Notes: a model not told the origin generated them from the letters alone. Shown: positions 7,766-20,422, counted from the first letter of the stretch. The stretch is DNA of 32,489 nt from Streptomyces sp. CBMA291 (GCF_014596525.1 NZ_MSJP01000027.1:1-32489); one strand, 5' to 3'. A program made the numbers and translations.

Positions 7766-7870
7766 AGCCGTGGCGGCGCCCCGCCACCCGGCGCTCTTCA
7801 CGGGTGTCGGGGCGGCGTACCGGCGCCGTATCGCACGCCCGGCTCCGGGCCCCGTCCGCGGACCGCACGC

Positions 7871-7909
7871 CGACGCCCCCGCCGAATCCGTGGTTCGGCG
7901 GGGGCGTCG
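7871..7909. terminator. Bidirectional terminator between the GH3 and GAPDH genes
   Basis: A perfect 16-bp stem (CGACGCCCCCGCCGAA with its complement) around a 7-base loop lies between the convergent stops at 7765 and 7929. The remainder of the gap (7766-7870) shows nothing else. Confidence 0.9.
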
Positions 7910-7928
7910 GGCGGTGCGGACCGGCGGA

Positions 7929-8927
7929 TCAGCCGGCGGCCAGCAGCTGGAGCGTGTCGATCACGCGGTTCGAGAAGCCCCACTCGTTGTCGTACCAGGC
8001 GACGACCTTGATGTGGCGGCCCTCGACCCGGGTCAGCTCCGAGTCGAAGATCGCGGAAGCCGGGTTGCCCGTGATGTCGGCGGAGACCAGGGCGTCCTCC
8101 GAGTACTCCAGGACACCGGCGAGCGGGCCCTCGGCGGCCGTGCGGTACGCCGCGAGGACGTCCTCACGGGTCACGTCGCGGGCGACCGTGGTGTTCAGCT
8201 CGACGATCGAACCGACCGGCACCGGGACACGGATCGAGTCGCCGGACAGCTTGCCGTCCAGGTTCGGCAGCACGTGGCCGATGGCCTTGGCGGCACCCGT
8301 GGTGGTCGGCACGATGTTGACACCGGCGGCGCGGGCGCGGCGCGGGTCACGGTGCGGACCGTCCTGCAGGTTCTGCTCCTGCGTGTAGGCGTGGACCGTC
8401 GTCATGAAGCCGTGCTCGATGCCGGCGAGGTCGTCGAGGACCGCGGCCAGAGGCGCGAGCGCGTTCGTGGTGCAGGAGGCGTTGGAGACGATCGTGTGCA
8501 GCTCGGCGTCGTACGCCTCGTTGTTCACGCCGTACGCCAGCGTCACGTCGGCGCCGTCGGAAGGCGCGCTGACGAGCACGCGCTTGGCACCGGCGTCGAG
8601 GTGGGCGCGGGCCGCCTTGGCGGAGGTGAAGCGGCCGGTCGCCTCAAGGACGATCTCGACGCCCAGCTCGGCCCAGGGAAGCTGCGCGGGCTCGCGCTCG
8701 GCGAGCACCTTGATGCGGCGCCCGTCGACGACGAGGGTGTCCCCGTCGACGGCGACCGGGCGGCCGAGGCGACCGGCGGTCGAGTCGAAGGCGAGCAGCC
8801 GCGCGAGGGCGGTCGGCTCGGTGAGGTCGTTCACGGCCACGACCTCAAGGTCGCTTTCGCGCTCCAGCAGCGCGCGCAGCACGTTGCGTCCGATGCGGCC
8901 GAATCCATTGATGGCGATGCGAGTCAT
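7929..8927 (-). CDS. gap: Glyceraldehyde-3-phosphate dehydrogenase
   Basis: 332 residues from the ATG at 8927; an ATG two codons upstream (8933) is possible, but AGGGACA is better spaced for 8927. The N terminus has the NAD-binding GFGRIGR motif at residues 8-14 and Asp34 after the second strand (VAVND), which favours NAD. The catalytic signature SNASCTTN contains Cys152, and His179 of TTVHAYT is its partner. The YDNEWGFSNR motif lies near the end. The full normal length argues for an active glycolytic enzyme that oxidises glyceraldehyde 3-phosphate to 1,3-bisphosphoglycerate. It stands alone rather than in a gap-pgk-tpi cluster, so it may be a second copy in the genome; that is inference. 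Confidence 0.95.
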   Translation of the reverse strand: MTRIAINGFGRIGRNVLRALLERESDLEVVAVNDLTEPTALARLLAFDSTAGRLGRPVAVDGDTLVVDGRRIKVLAEREPAQLPWAELGVEIVLEATGRFTSAKAARAHLDAGAKRVLVSAPSDGADVTLAYGVNNEAYDAELHTIVSNASCTTNALAPLAAVLDDLAGIEHGFMTTVHAYTQEQNLQDGPHRDPRRARAAGVNIVPTTTGAAKAIGHVLPNLDGKLSGDSIRVPVPVGSIVELNTTVARDVTREDVLAAYRTAAEGPLAGVLEYSEDALVSADITGNPASAIFDSELTRVEGRHIKVVAWYDNEWGFSNRVIDTLQLLAAG

Positions 8928-8954
8928 GAGCATTGTCCCTTCTGCGTCGTCACC

Positions 8955-8976
8955 AAGGTTCCCGCGCCGGGACCTT
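8955..8976 (-). terminator. Hairpin between the AraC-type regulator and gap
   Basis: AAGGT-T-CCCG pairs with CGGGACCTT around CGC, leaving one bulged T. It could end the upstream regulator transcript on the minus strand, or form part of the gap leader. Confidence 0.45.
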
Positions 8977-9047
8977 CGTCGACAGAGGCGGGATCGCCAC
9001 GGTCCGCAAGGATCACGCCATGGTGACCCGGGCGGGCGCGAAGGCCG

Positions 9048-10007
9048 TCATTCGCCCTTGGTGAAGGTGCGCCGGTAGTCGCTGGGCGTGGTGCCGAGGA
9101 TGCGCTGGAAGTGCAGCCGCAGGTTCGCCCCGGTGCCGAGACCGACGTCGGCGGCGATCTGTTCGACGCTTCGTTCGGAGCGCTCCAGGAGTTCGCGGGC
9201 GAGGTCGACGCGGGCGCGCATCACCCACTGCATCGGGGTGTAGCCGGTGTCCTCGACGAAGCGCCGGGAGAAGGTGCGCGCGGAGACCGCCGCGTGCTGG
9301 GCCAGCAGGTCGAGGGTGAGGGGTTCGGCGAGCCGGTGCAGGGCCCACTCGCGGGTGGCGGCGAACCGTTCGCCGAGCGGTTCGGGCAGGCTGCGCGGTA
9401 CGTACTGGGCCTGGCCGCCGCTGCGGTAGGGGGCGGCGACGAGGCGGCGGGCGGCGTGGTTGGCGGCGGCGACCCCTCGGTCGGCGCGGAGGATGTGCAG
9501 ACACAGGTCGATGCCGGAGGCCGCGCCCGCGGAGGTGAGGACGCTGCCCTCGTCGACGAAGAGGACGTTCTCGTCGACCCGGACGAGCGGGCGTTTCGCG
9601 GCGAGGGCCTGGGTGTAGTGCCAGTGGGTGGTGGCCCGTTTGCCGTCGAGGAGTCCGGTGGCGGCGAGCGCGAAGGCTCCGGTGGAGATCGCGGCGAGGC
9701 GCGCGCCGCGCGCGTGGGCGGCGACCAGGGCGTCGATGACCTGCCGCGGCGGATCCTCCCGGTCGGGGAAGCGGTAGCCGGGGACGAAGACGATGTCGGC
9801 CCAGGCGAGCGCGTCGAGCCCGTGGGCGACGGCGTAGGAGAGGCCGTCGCCGCCCGCGACGAGGCCCGGTTCCGCGCCGCAGACCCGTACCTCGTACGGC
9901 ATGCTCGCGCGGGTGGTGAAGACCTGTGCGGGGATGCCGACGTCGAGTGGTTTCGCCCCGTCGAGGACGAGGACGGCGACACGGTGGAGGCGTGGGGAGG
10001 GCGGCAC
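9048..10007 (-). CDS. GlxA-family AraC-type transcriptional regulator
   Basis: 319 residues from the GTG at 10007, normal for the family; no ribosome binding site is visible, so a leaderless mRNA or another start is possible. Residues 5-165 form a DJ-1/PfpI amidotransferase-like domain ([21 protein letters not shown]). Its elbow reads [10 protein letters not shown], with Ser where many relatives have Cys, so it is more likely a ligand-sensing fold than an enzyme. The C terminus holds the two AraC helix-turn-helix motifs, with [20 protein letters not shown] and then [20 protein letters not shown] followed by LGTTPSDYR. It is divergent from tpx across 193 bases, so it may regulate tpx, itself or an unlinked target. 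The effector is unknown. Confidence 0.87.
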   Translation of the reverse strand: MPPSPRLHRVAVLVLDGAKPLDVGIPAQVFTTRASMPYEVRVCGAEPGLVAGGDGLSYAVAHGLDALAWADIVFVPGYRFPDREDPPRQVIDALVAAHARGARLAAISTGAFALAATGLLDGKRATTHWHYTQALAAKRPLVRVDENVLFVDEGSVLTSAGAASGIDLCLHILRADRGVAAANHAARRLVAAPYRSGGQAQYVPRSLPEPLGERFAATREWALHRLAEPLTLDLLAQHAAVSARTFSRRFVEDTGYTPMQWVMRARVDLARELLERSERSVEQIAADVGLGTGANLRLHFQRILGTTPSDYRRTFTKGE

Positions 10008-10064
10008 GGAACGAGCGTACGCGGGAGGGCGGGCGCGCGGGCGCGCGCGACGGGCCGCCCGGCG

Positions 10065-10100
10065 GGAGGGGGCGTGGGAGGGGGCGTGGGAGGAGGCGGT
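10065..10100 (+). repeat. Three 12-bp G-rich repeats with quadruplex potential
   Basis: GGAGGGGGCGTG occurs at 10065-10076 and 10077-10088, with a variant at 10089-10100. The plus strand has four runs of three or more G separated by short loops. It lies between the divergent regulator and tpx, about 100 bases upstream of tpx. Confidence 0.7.
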
Positions 10101-10156
10101 GTCCGGCGGGCGGGGGCGCGGGAGGCGGGCTGTCCGGCGCGCACGCCGGTACGCCG

Positions 10157-10162
10157 TACGAT
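10157..10162 (+). promoter_or_regulatory. Possible -10 element of tpx
   Basis: TACGAT lies 38 bases before the tpx start in the only less GC-rich stretch of the gap. I cannot point to a convincing -35 element. Confidence 0.35.
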
Positions 10163-10200
10163 TCACCCGTTGCCAACAACCCCGTCCGAAGGAGATTTCC

Positions 10201-10701
10201 ATGGCCCAGGTCACGCTGAAGGGCAACCCGGTACAGGTCGACGGCGCGCTGCCGACGCCGGGGAGCCAGGCGCCTGACTTCACGCTCGTCGCCGAGGGCC
10301 TGGCGGACAAGTCCCTGAAGGACTTCGCCGGTCAGCGCAAGGTCCTCAACATCTTCCCGAGCGTCGACACCCCCACCTGCGCGGCCTCCGTCCGTGCCTT
10401 CAACGAGCGGGCCGCCGGTCTCGACAACACGGTGGTGCTCTGCGTCTCCGCCGACCTTCCCTTCGCCCAGGCCCGTTTCTGCGGTGCCGAGGGCCTGGAG
10501 AACGTCAAGAACCTGTCGACCCTGCGTGGTCGCGCGTTCCACACCGACTACGGCGTGTCGATCGCGGACGGCCCGCTGGCCGGTCTGGCCGCCCGTGCCG
10601 TGGTCGTCCTCGACGAGAACGACACCGTGCTGCACGCGCAGCTCGTGGGCGAGATCGCCGACGAGCCGAACTACGAGGACGCGCTCGCGGTCCTGAAGTA
10701 G
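10201..10701 (+). CDS. tpx: Thiol peroxidase (atypical 2-Cys peroxiredoxin)
   Basis: 166 residues, the full length of Tpx. The start is firm, with GAAGGAG about 6 bases upstream. The family signature is clear: [11 protein letters not shown] places the peroxidatic Cys at 60, and ARFCGAEGL places the resolving Cys at 94, a spacing that matches Tpx and not AhpC. An extra Cys81 (VLCVSADLP) is common in the family. The cytosolic enzyme reduces H2O2 and alkyl hydroperoxides using thioredoxin. It is close to fur and katG, which makes this a peroxide-defence neighbourhood, although each gene is separately transcribed. A strong terminator follows. Confidence 0.96.
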   Translation: MAQVTLKGNPVQVDGALPTPGSQAPDFTLVAEGLADKSLKDFAGQRKVLNIFPSVDTPTCAASVRAFNERAAGLDNTVVLCVSADLPFAQARFCGAEGLENVKNLSTLRGRAFHTDYGVSIADGPLAGLAARAVVVLDENDTVLHAQLVGEIADEPNYEDALAVLK

Positions 10702-13596
<2,895 letters not shown>

Positions 13597-13618
13597 TCCG
13601 CCCCGCTCCCCCGGCATA

Positions 13619-13655
13619 CGAGACGGCCGGCCGATCCGTTCGGTCGGCCGTCTCG
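13619..13655 (+). terminator. katG terminator
   Basis: A 16-bp stem, CGAGACGGCCGGCCGA with its complement (one G-T pair), around TCCGT. It lies 23 bases after the stop codon. The following 13656-13851 stretch shows only weak repeats of CCGGCCGCC. Confidence 0.88.
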
Positions 13656-13803
13656 CGTACCGGGGCCGGGCCCGGCCGCCGCCCTCGTCCCTGTCCGGCC
13701 GCCATCCTCGTCCCGGCCTGGCCCGGCCGCCACCCTCCGGAATTCCTTGCTCCGCTTCTTTCGTCGCATGTCAGGAACCGATCCGCCGCGTCGGCACTCA
13801 TGA

Positions 13804-15114
<1,311 letters not shown>

Positions 15115-15150
15115 GACCCGAGCGGTTCCGACGCCCGAGCGGGCCCCTGA

Positions 15151-15180
15151 CCGGGCGGTCCCGAGGCGGGGGCCGCCCGG
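15151..15180. terminator. Bidirectional terminator between serine hydrolase and GNAT genes
   Basis: CCGGGCGG pairs with CCGCCCGG, and the stem continues through a wobble into CCC/GGG, about 12 bp in all. It lies between convergent stops at 15114 and 15184. Confidence 0.8.
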
Positions 15181-15183
15181 CCG

Positions 15184-15717
15184 TCAGGCCTGGTATTCGG
15201 TGAGGTCGATCGCGTAGATCTGGCGCGGGCTGCCCGACCCCGGCTGGTCCGTCTCCCGCTCCAGGGTCATCCCGAGCTTCTCGATCACATTGAGGGAGGC
15301 CTGGTTGGAGGGGTGGACGATCGCGATGACCCGGTCGAGCCCGCGGTCCTGGAGGGCGAACTCCAGGACCGCGTGGGCCGCCTCGGAGGCGTATCCCTGG
15401 CCCCAGTAGGGGCGGCCGAGGCGCCAGCCGATCTCGACGTCCGGCATGGCCTCGGGCAGGTGCTCGGGGAGCGAGAGCCCCGCGAAGCCGATGAGTTCTC
15501 CCGAGCCGAGCAGTTCGACGGCGAAAAGGCCGAAGCCCTCCTCGTCCCACTCCTCCTCCCAGTGCTCGATGTTCTCGGCGGTCTGCTCCAGGTCCCGGAC
15601 GGAGCCGTCGGCGATCCAGCGCATGACCTCGGGGTCGACGTGGAACTCGGACATGGGGACGAGGTCGTCGTCGCTCCAGCGCCGGAGGAGGAGACGGGGG
15701 GTGAGGATCTCGGTCAT
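15184..15717 (-). CDS. GNAT family N-acetyltransferase (RimJ/RimL-like)
   Basis: 177 residues, normal for the single-domain family. The N terminus LTPRLLLRRWSDDDL is typical of the RimJ/RimL-like branch. The core GWRLGRPYWGQGYASEAA contains the acetyl-CoA pyrophosphate-binding loop, and the end VHPSNQASLNVIEKLGM supplies the last core helix. It would transfer an acetyl group from acetyl-CoA to an amine of a protein or small molecule; the acceptor cannot be predicted. GGATGGGGGG precedes the ATG at 15717. It lies 80 bases downstream of the dehydratase gene in the same direction, so readthrough is possible, but no functional link is evident. Confidence 0.9.
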   Translation of the reverse strand: MTEILTPRLLLRRWSDDDLVPMSEFHVDPEVMRWIADGSVRDLEQTAENIEHWEEEWDEEGFGLFAVELLGSGELIGFAGLSLPEHLPEAMPDVEIGWRLGRPYWGQGYASEAAHAVLEFALQDRGLDRVIAIVHPSNQASLNVIEKLGMTLERETDQPGSGSPRQIYAIDLTEYQA

Positions 15718-15797
15718 CCCCCCATCCTGACGCATCCGGCACCGTCCCCGGCGCGCGGGTGCGGCGCGGGGCGGGTGCGGACGCCGAGGTGGGGCGG

Positions 15798-16772
15798 TCA
15801 GGCGGGCTCGGCGGGCGCGGTCAGGTCGCCGGGGTCGGTGTTGGCCCCGCAGAGGACCACGCAGACCCGCTCGCCCGGTGCGGGGCGGTATCCGGCGGCC
15901 GGGTCGTCGTGGTCCAGGGCGGCCAGGGCGGTGGAGGCGGCGTGCTCGACGACGAGGCGGTGGTCCTCCCACAGGGCGCGGCGGGCGCGGACGATCCCCT
16001 CGTCCGTGACGAGTACGGTGCGGACGCCGTCGTGGCCCGCGGTCTCGACGGCTCCGGCGGAGGCGCGGCGGGCGCCGAGCGAGTCGGACGCGACGGAGGC
16101 GACGGGGACGTCGACGGGGTGCCCGGCCCGGAGGGCCGCGTCGAGGGCGCGGGAGCCCTCGGGCTCGACGGCGACGGTCCGGATGCCGTGGTGCCGGGCC
16201 GCCGTGGCGACGCCCTGGAAGAGTCCGCCGCCGCCGACCGAGACGACGACGGTGTCGAGGTCCGGTACGCGCGCGTGGATCTCGTCGAGCAGGGTGCCCG
16301 CGCCCGCGGCGATCAGGGGGTGGTCGTAGGCGTGGGAGGCGAGGGCTCCGGTGTCGGCGGCGAACTTCTCGCAGGCGGCGAGGGCGTCGGCGTACTCGGT
16401 GCCGACGAGCCGGACGTCGGCGCCGAGGGTGAGGAGCTTGTCCGCCTTGACCTTCGGGGCGGTGGCCGGAAGGAACACGGTCGCGGGGACGCCGTGCTGC
16501 CGGGCGGCCCATGCGCACGCCAGGCCCGCGTTGCCCCCGGAGGCGATGGTGACGCCGGTGGCGGGGAGGGTGCCCGCCTCGCGGTGGGCGAGGAGGAAGT
16601 TCTGCGCGCCCCGCACCTTGAACGATCCGGTGTGCTGGAGGTGTTCCAGGGCGAAGTACAGGGTGTACGGGCGCTCTCCGGCGTCGACGGGGGCGACGGT
16701 GACGGGGCGGACGTGTCCGTGGATGCGCTTGGCCGCGGTGGTGACGTCGTCGTAGTCGATGCGGGACAGCAC
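15798..16772 (-). CDS. Threonine/serine dehydratase (PLP fold type II)
   Basis: 324 residues from the GTG at 16772 (LSRIDYDDV next), with AGGAG 8 bases upstream; the frame is open upstream to 16913, but those codons look non-coding. Lys52 in [14 protein letters not shown] is the PLP-binding lysine. [12 protein letters not shown] is the substrate loop, with Ala where the common motif has His (GGNHG). [15 protein letters not shown] is the glycine-rich phosphate-binding loop. A C-terminal ACT regulatory domain is absent, so it is the short catabolic type, deaminating threonine or serine to a 2-oxo acid and ammonia. Related serine racemases and other beta-eliminating enzymes share these motifs, so the exact substrate is uncertain. 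Confidence 0.87.
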   Translation of the reverse strand: MLSRIDYDDVTTAAKRIHGHVRPVTVAPVDAGERPYTLYFALEHLQHTGSFKVRGAQNFLLAHREAGTLPATGVTIASGGNAGLACAWAARQHGVPATVFLPATAPKVKADKLLTLGADVRLVGTEYADALAACEKFAADTGALASHAYDHPLIAAGAGTLLDEIHARVPDLDTVVVSVGGGGLFQGVATAARHHGIRTVAVEPEGSRALDAALRAGHPVDVPVASVASDSLGARRASAGAVETAGHDGVRTVLVTDEGIVRARRALWEDHRLVVEHAASTALAALDHDDPAAGYRPAPGERVCVVLCGANTDPGDLTAPAEPA

Positions 16773-16987
16773 GGGGGCGACTCCTGGAAATCGGGGAAGG
16801 CGTGGTCGGGTCCGGGTGGTGCGGGGCGCCTGGTGCGTGTTCCCGGCGTCCCCAGGAACAACTCCCGTGTATCGGCCGTTCTTCCTGGTGTCGCGCCGTT
16901 GATCCACCGTCATGCGTCACTGTACGAGGTGGCACTGACAATGCTCCGGGGCTTTCGAGGCTTCGGAGACGACCCGAAAGGACTCCC

Positions 16988-17434
16988 ATGCCCCTCGAAG
17001 GCGAATACGAGCCCAGCCCGACGAAGTGGGTCCGCGATCAGGTCGAGCTGTACGAGTCGTCCGGCGGCACCGAGGGCACGACGATGCGGGGACTGCCGGT
17101 CGTCCTGGTCACCACCGTCGGCGCGCGCAGCGGGAAGCTCCGCAAGACGCCGCTGATGCGGGTCGAGCACGAGGGGGCGTACGCGCTCGTCGCCTCGAAC
17201 GGAGGCGCGGTCGAGCACCCCGTCTGGTACCACAACGTCGTCGCCTCGCCCCTCGTCGAGGTGCGGGACGGCACGCGGGTGTGGGACATGCGGACCCGCC
17301 TGGTGACGGGCACGGAGCGGGAGGAGTGGTGGGACCGCGCGGTCGCCGCCTTCCCCGACTACGCCGACTACCGGCTCAAGACGGAGCGGGAGATCCCGGT
17401 CTTCGTGGCGGAGCCGGCCGACGGCGCGAGCTGA
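16988..17434 (+). CDS. Nitroreductase/quinone reductase-type deazaflavin-dependent oxidoreductase (DUF385)
   Basis: 148 residues, with AAAGGA 6 bases before the ATG. The sequence follows the F420(H2)-dependent Ddn-like family: [31 protein letters not shown], then [19 protein letters not shown], and a C-terminal [19 protein letters not shown]. The split beta-barrel binds deazaflavin cofactor F420, or flavin in some relatives, and reduces quinones or other activated double bonds; the physiological substrate is unknown. It diverges from the dehydratase gene across 215 bases, where I find no clear regulatory element. Confidence 0.9.
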   Translation: MPLEGEYEPSPTKWVRDQVELYESSGGTEGTTMRGLPVVLVTTVGARSGKLRKTPLMRVEHEGAYALVASNGGAVEHPVWYHNVVASPLVEVRDGTRVWDMRTRLVTGTEREEWWDRAVAAFPDYADYRLKTEREIPVFVAEPADGAS

Positions 17435-17493
17435 GCCCGGCCGGTCCGCCGAGCGGGGTGCGCGGCGGGGAATCCGGGGCCCTGGCCGGGCGG

Positions 17494-17548
17494 TGACGTA
17501 CTTGCCTGTGCGCCCCCGCCCGGGGCGTACGTGCGTGTGCGCCCCGCC
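17494..17548. repeat. Two-unit GTACGTGCGTG-type repeat
   Basis: CGTACTTGCCTGTGCGCC with CCGCCCGG, then CGTACGTGCGTGTGCGCC with CCGCCCGG, are two consecutive units about 30 bases long. The motif resembles the array at 32246-32480. Confidence 0.55.
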
Positions 17549-17554
17549 CGGCCT

Positions 17555-17573
17555 GGGCCGGTCCGTCCGGCCC
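17555..17573. terminator. Bidirectional terminator between the deazaflavin oxidoreductase and aldolase genes
   Basis: GGGCCGG pairs perfectly with CCGGCCC around TCCGT, between convergent genes. Confidence 0.7.
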
Positions 17574-17604
17574 GGACCGGGGTGCGCGCGCGTGCCCGCC
17601 TCGT

Positions 17605-18441
17605 TCAGTTCGGTGCGAGGACCGTCAGGAGGTGGGCGACCTCGCGGGCCACGGCGGCGCGGGCCGGGGTGAGGTAGCGGCGGGGGTCGACGGCGTCCGG
17701 GTGCTCCGCCAGATGGTCGCGGACGGCCCGGGTGAAGGCCTTGTTGAGGTGGGTGGAGACGTTCACCTTGGTCATGCCCGCGGCGACGGCGGCGGTGAGG
17801 TCCGCGTCCGGGACGCCCGAGGAGCCGTGCAGGACGAGCGGGGTGTCGACCGCCGCCCGCAGCCGGGTGATCAGGCCGAAGTCGAGGACCGCGTCCCTGG
17901 TCAGCATCTGGTGGGAGCTGCCGACGGCGACCGCGAGGGCGTCGACCCCGGTGGCCGCGACGTAGGCACGGGCCTCGTCGGGGTCCGTGCGGACGCCTGG
18001 GGTGTGGGCGCCGCCCTTGCCGCCGATCTCGCCGAGTTCGGCCTCGACCCAGACGCCGTGCCGGTGGCAGTCCTCCACGACCTCGCGGGTCGCGGCGACG
18101 TTCTCCTCGTACGGAAGCTTCGAGGCGTCGAACATGACCGAGCCCAGCCCGAGCCCGACGGCCTCGCGGACGAGGTCGGGGTTCTCCGCGTGGTCGAGGT
18201 GGACGGCGACGGGTGTCTTGGCGGCGCGGGCGAGGGCGAGGGAGGCGAGGGCGACCGGTTCCAGGGCTCCGTGGTAGCGCACGGTGTTCTCGCTGATCTG
18301 GAGGACGACGGGCCGGTCGGCGGCCTCCGCGCCGGTCACGATGGCCTGGGCGTGTTCGAGCTGAAGGACGTTGAAGGCCCCCACGCCGGTGCCCGCCGCA
18401 CGGGCACGGCGGACGATCTCGTCGGTCGGCGTCAACGGCAT
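17605..18441 (-). CDS. Class II fructose/tagatose-bisphosphate aldolase family protein
   Basis: 278 residues, with GGAGAG before the ATG. The class II zinc aldolase signatures are intact: HLDHAEN (His81, Asp83, His84), EAELGEIGG, SSHQM (His177) and LHGSSGV (His205). Asp83 is the expected catalytic base and His84, His177 and His205 the zinc ligands. The short length and GVGAFNVLQLEHAQAI start resemble the KbaY/GatY/AgaY (tagatose bisphosphate) and IolJ-like branch more than glycolytic FbaA. It lies 37 bases downstream of the SIS isomerase in one operon opposite a DeoR repressor. It would cleave a ketose (bis)phosphate made from the product of that isomerase. The exact sugar is not established. 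Confidence 0.9.
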   Translation of the reverse strand: MPLTPTDEIVRRARAAGTGVGAFNVLQLEHAQAIVTGAEAADRPVVLQISENTVRYHGALEPVALASLALARAAKTPVAVHLDHAENPDLVREAVGLGLGSVMFDASKLPYEENVAATREVVEDCHRHGVWVEAELGEIGGKGGAHTPGVRTDPDEARAYVAATGVDALAVAVGSSHQMLTRDAVLDFGLITRLRAAVDTPLVLHGSSGVPDADLTAAVAAGMTKVNVSTHLNKAFTRAVRDHLAEHPDAVDPRRYLTPARAAVAREVAHLLTVLAPN

Positions 18442-18478
18442 GGTGTTCTCTCCGGGGTGAAGCGGGGGCGGGCGGCGG

Positions 18479-19402
18479 TCACGCGGAGGCGTCGGTGAGG
18501 ACGACCGAGCGGGTCAGGTTCCGGGGCGTGTCGGGGTCGAGCCCCTGGGCCTCGGCGACGGCCACCGCGAGCCGCTGGGCCCTGACGAGGTCGGCGAGCG
18601 GGTCGAGGTCGCTCTCGGAGAGGGTGCCGCCGACCTTGCGGACGTCGTCGGCGAGCCCGGCGGGCAGGGCGCCGAAGCCCCAGGTGACACGGCCGGGGCC
18701 GGTGATGCTGATGGGGCCGTGGCGGTACTCCATCGCGGGGTACGCCTCCGTCCACGCGCCGGCCGCCTCGCGCATCTTCAGACCGGCCTCCAGGGCGAGG
18801 CCGTAGGTCCAGCCGGTGCCGAGGAAGGTGAACTGCTCGGCCGTGCGGATGCTCTCGTCGAGCGGGGAGAGCAGGGCCTGCTCGGCGTCCCGTGCGGCGT
18901 CCTCGACGGTTCCCACGCCCTCGGGCAGGGCGTCCTCCGCCTCCAGGTGGGCGCGGAAGAGGGCGAGCGCGGTGGTCGCGAAGCGGGTCTGGACGACGGA
19001 CTCCTCGTCGGCGAAGTCCAGGACGGCGACCTCGTCGGCGAGATCCATGACGGGGGTGGTGGGGTCGGCGGTGACCGCGCCCGTGGGGACCCGTCCGCGC
19101 AGCCGGGAAAGGACGGTCAGGACCTCGCTGGTGGTGCCGGAGCGGGTGAGGGCGACGACCCGGTCGTAGGAACGCTCGTAGGGGAATTCCGAGGCGGCGA
19201 AGGCGTCGGTCTCGCCGTGACCGCCGGACTCGCGCAGCCGGGCGTAGGCCAGGGCCATGAACCAGGAGGTGCCGCAGCCGATCACCGCGACCCGCTCGCC
19301 GCGCCGGGGCAGGGCGGCGGTGTGCTGCGGGAGGGTGCGGACGGCCTGTCGCCAGGTCGTCGGCTGGGAAGTGATCTCCACGGCGGTACGCGTGGTGCTC
19401 AT
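18479..19402 (-). CDS. SIS-domain sugar-phosphate isomerase/deaminase (AgaS/GlmS-like)
   Basis: 307 residues from the ATG at 19402, chosen for AAGGAG 7 bases upstream. It has two SIS domains as in the isomerase half of GlmS: the first with AVIGCGTSWFMALAYARL and VVALTRSGTTSEVL, the second with FTFLGTGWTYGLALEAGLKMREAAG followed by AYPAMEYRHGPIS. The E-x-R-H-G-P motif is the ketose/aldose active-site signature of this family. There is no glutaminase domain, so it would deaminate or isomerise an (amino) sugar phosphate rather than make GlcN-6-P from glutamine. AgaS-type galactosamine-6-phosphate deaminase/isomerases pair with tagatose-bisphosphate aldolases, as here. It is first gene of the two-gene operon. 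Confidence 0.87.
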   Translation of the reverse strand: MSTTRTAVEITSQPTTWRQAVRTLPQHTAALPRRGERVAVIGCGTSWFMALAYARLRESGGHGETDAFAASEFPYERSYDRVVALTRSGTTSEVLTVLSRLRGRVPTGAVTADPTTPVMDLADEVAVLDFADEESVVQTRFATTALALFRAHLEAEDALPEGVGTVEDAARDAEQALLSPLDESIRTAEQFTFLGTGWTYGLALEAGLKMREAAGAWTEAYPAMEYRHGPISITGPGRVTWGFGALPAGLADDVRKVGGTLSESDLDPLADLVRAQRLAVAVAEAQGLDPDTPRNLTRSVVLTDASA

Positions 19403-19444
19403 GAACGGTCTCCTTGCACGAAGGGGGCGCCAAGATGACGGAAG

Positions 19445-19482
19445 ATGCTCGAAGCAGTCACTATTCAAGCAGAAACGAGCAT
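19445..19482. promoter_or_regulatory. Inverted-repeat operator candidate between sis and deoR genes
   Basis: ATGCTCG (19445-19451) and CGAGCAT (19476-19482) are perfect inverted arms, about three helical turns apart centre to centre. Between them lies a direct repeat, GAAGCAG and CAAGCAG. The position midway between divergent genes and the low local GC suit binding by the DeoR protein. Confidence 0.6.
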
Positions 19483-19513
19483 TCACTTTCCAGATCCCAT
19501 GCAAGCCGATGGA

Positions 19514-19519
19514 TAGAAT
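19514..19519 (+). promoter_or_regulatory. Possible -10 element of the deoR-type gene
   Basis: TAGAAT is close to the -10 consensus and lies 33 bases before the start codon; no clear -35 is present, as is frequent for regulated promoters. Confidence 0.4.
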
Positions 19520-19551
19520 CGGACGCGCGCACGAACCCGAGGGAGGGCCCC

Positions 19552-20358
19552 ATGTCCAAGCACGAGCGGTGGAACACGCTCCTCGAACTGCTCGCCTCCT
19601 CGGGGAAACTGGAGGTGGAGGAGGCGGCGGCGGCCCTGGACGTCTCCGCCGCGACGATCCGCAGGGACCTCGACGAGCTGGCCGAGCAGCAGTTGCTCGT
19701 ACGGACCCGGGGTGGTGCGGTCGCGCACGGCGTGTCGTACGAGCTGCCGCTGCGCTACAAGTCGACGCGGCACGCCCCGGAGAAGCGCCGGATCGCGGAG
19801 GCGGCGGCCGGTCTGATCGCGCCGGGCGAGGTCGTGGGGCTCAACGGGGGTACGACGACGACCGAGGTGGCGCGGGCGCTCGCGCTGCGGTTCGCGAGCG
19901 GCCGCGCGGAGGCGCCGGGGGCGGCGGTGCCCACGGGGCCCGCGCTGACGGTGGTGACCAACGCGCTGAACATCGCGGGTGAACTGGCGGTCCGCCCCCA
20001 GATCAAGATCGTCACCACCGGCGGGGTCGCCAGGCCCCAGACGTACGAGCTGGTGGGGCCGCTGACGGTCGGGGTGCTCAACGAGGTCGTGCTCGACGTG
20101 GTGGTCCTGGGGGTCGACGGGGTGGACCCGCAGTTGGGCGTGATGGCCCACCAGGAGGACGAGGCGAGCATCAGCCGGCTCTTCGCCGAGCGCGCGAGCC
20201 GGGTCGTGGTGGTGACGGACTCCTCCAAGCTGGGGCGCCGGGCGTTCGCCCGTGTCTGCGCCCTGGACCGCGTCGACCTCCTCGTCACGGACACCGGCAT
20301 CGCCCCGGAGGCCGCCGCACGCCTGGCCGAGGCCGGTGTGGAGGTCCGTACCGTCTGA
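19552..20358 (+). CDS. DeoR/GlpR family transcriptional repressor
   Basis: 268 residues, normal length. GGGAGGG precedes the ATG. The N-terminal helix-turn-helix spans about residues 5-57: KLEVEEAAAALDVSAATIRRDLDEL is the classic DeoR motif, followed by the wing VRTRGGAVAH. The C-terminal sugar-phosphate sensor domain has LNGGTTTTEVARAL, TVVTNALNIA, GVDGVDPQLGVMAHQEDEASI and VVVTDSSKLGRRAF, typical of GlpR/AgaR-like sensors binding a phosphorylated sugar. It diverges from the SIS-aldolase operon, so it is probably their repressor, released by an intermediate of that pathway. Confidence 0.93.
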   Translation: MSKHERWNTLLELLASSGKLEVEEAAAALDVSAATIRRDLDELAEQQLLVRTRGGAVAHGVSYELPLRYKSTRHAPEKRRIAEAAAGLIAPGEVVGLNGGTTTTEVARALALRFASGRAEAPGAAVPTGPALTVVTNALNIAGELAVRPQIKIVTTGGVARPQTYELVGPLTVGVLNEVVLDVVVLGVDGVDPQLGVMAHQEDEASISRLFAERASRVVVVTDSSKLGRRAFARVCALDRVDLLVTDTGIAPEAAARLAEAGVEVRTV

Positions 20359-20408
20359 GCACCCCGGACGGGGCCCACCGGCGGGGGGAATCCCGGGACC
20401 CCGGGGCA

Positions 20409-20422
20409 GGCGTCCGTACGCC
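20409..20422 (+). terminator. Weak hairpin after the deoR-type gene
   Basis: GGCGT pairs with ACGCC around CCGT, in a GC-rich gap between convergent genes. The stem has only 5 bp, so the assignment is tentative; no better terminator is visible in the gap. Confidence 0.35.
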
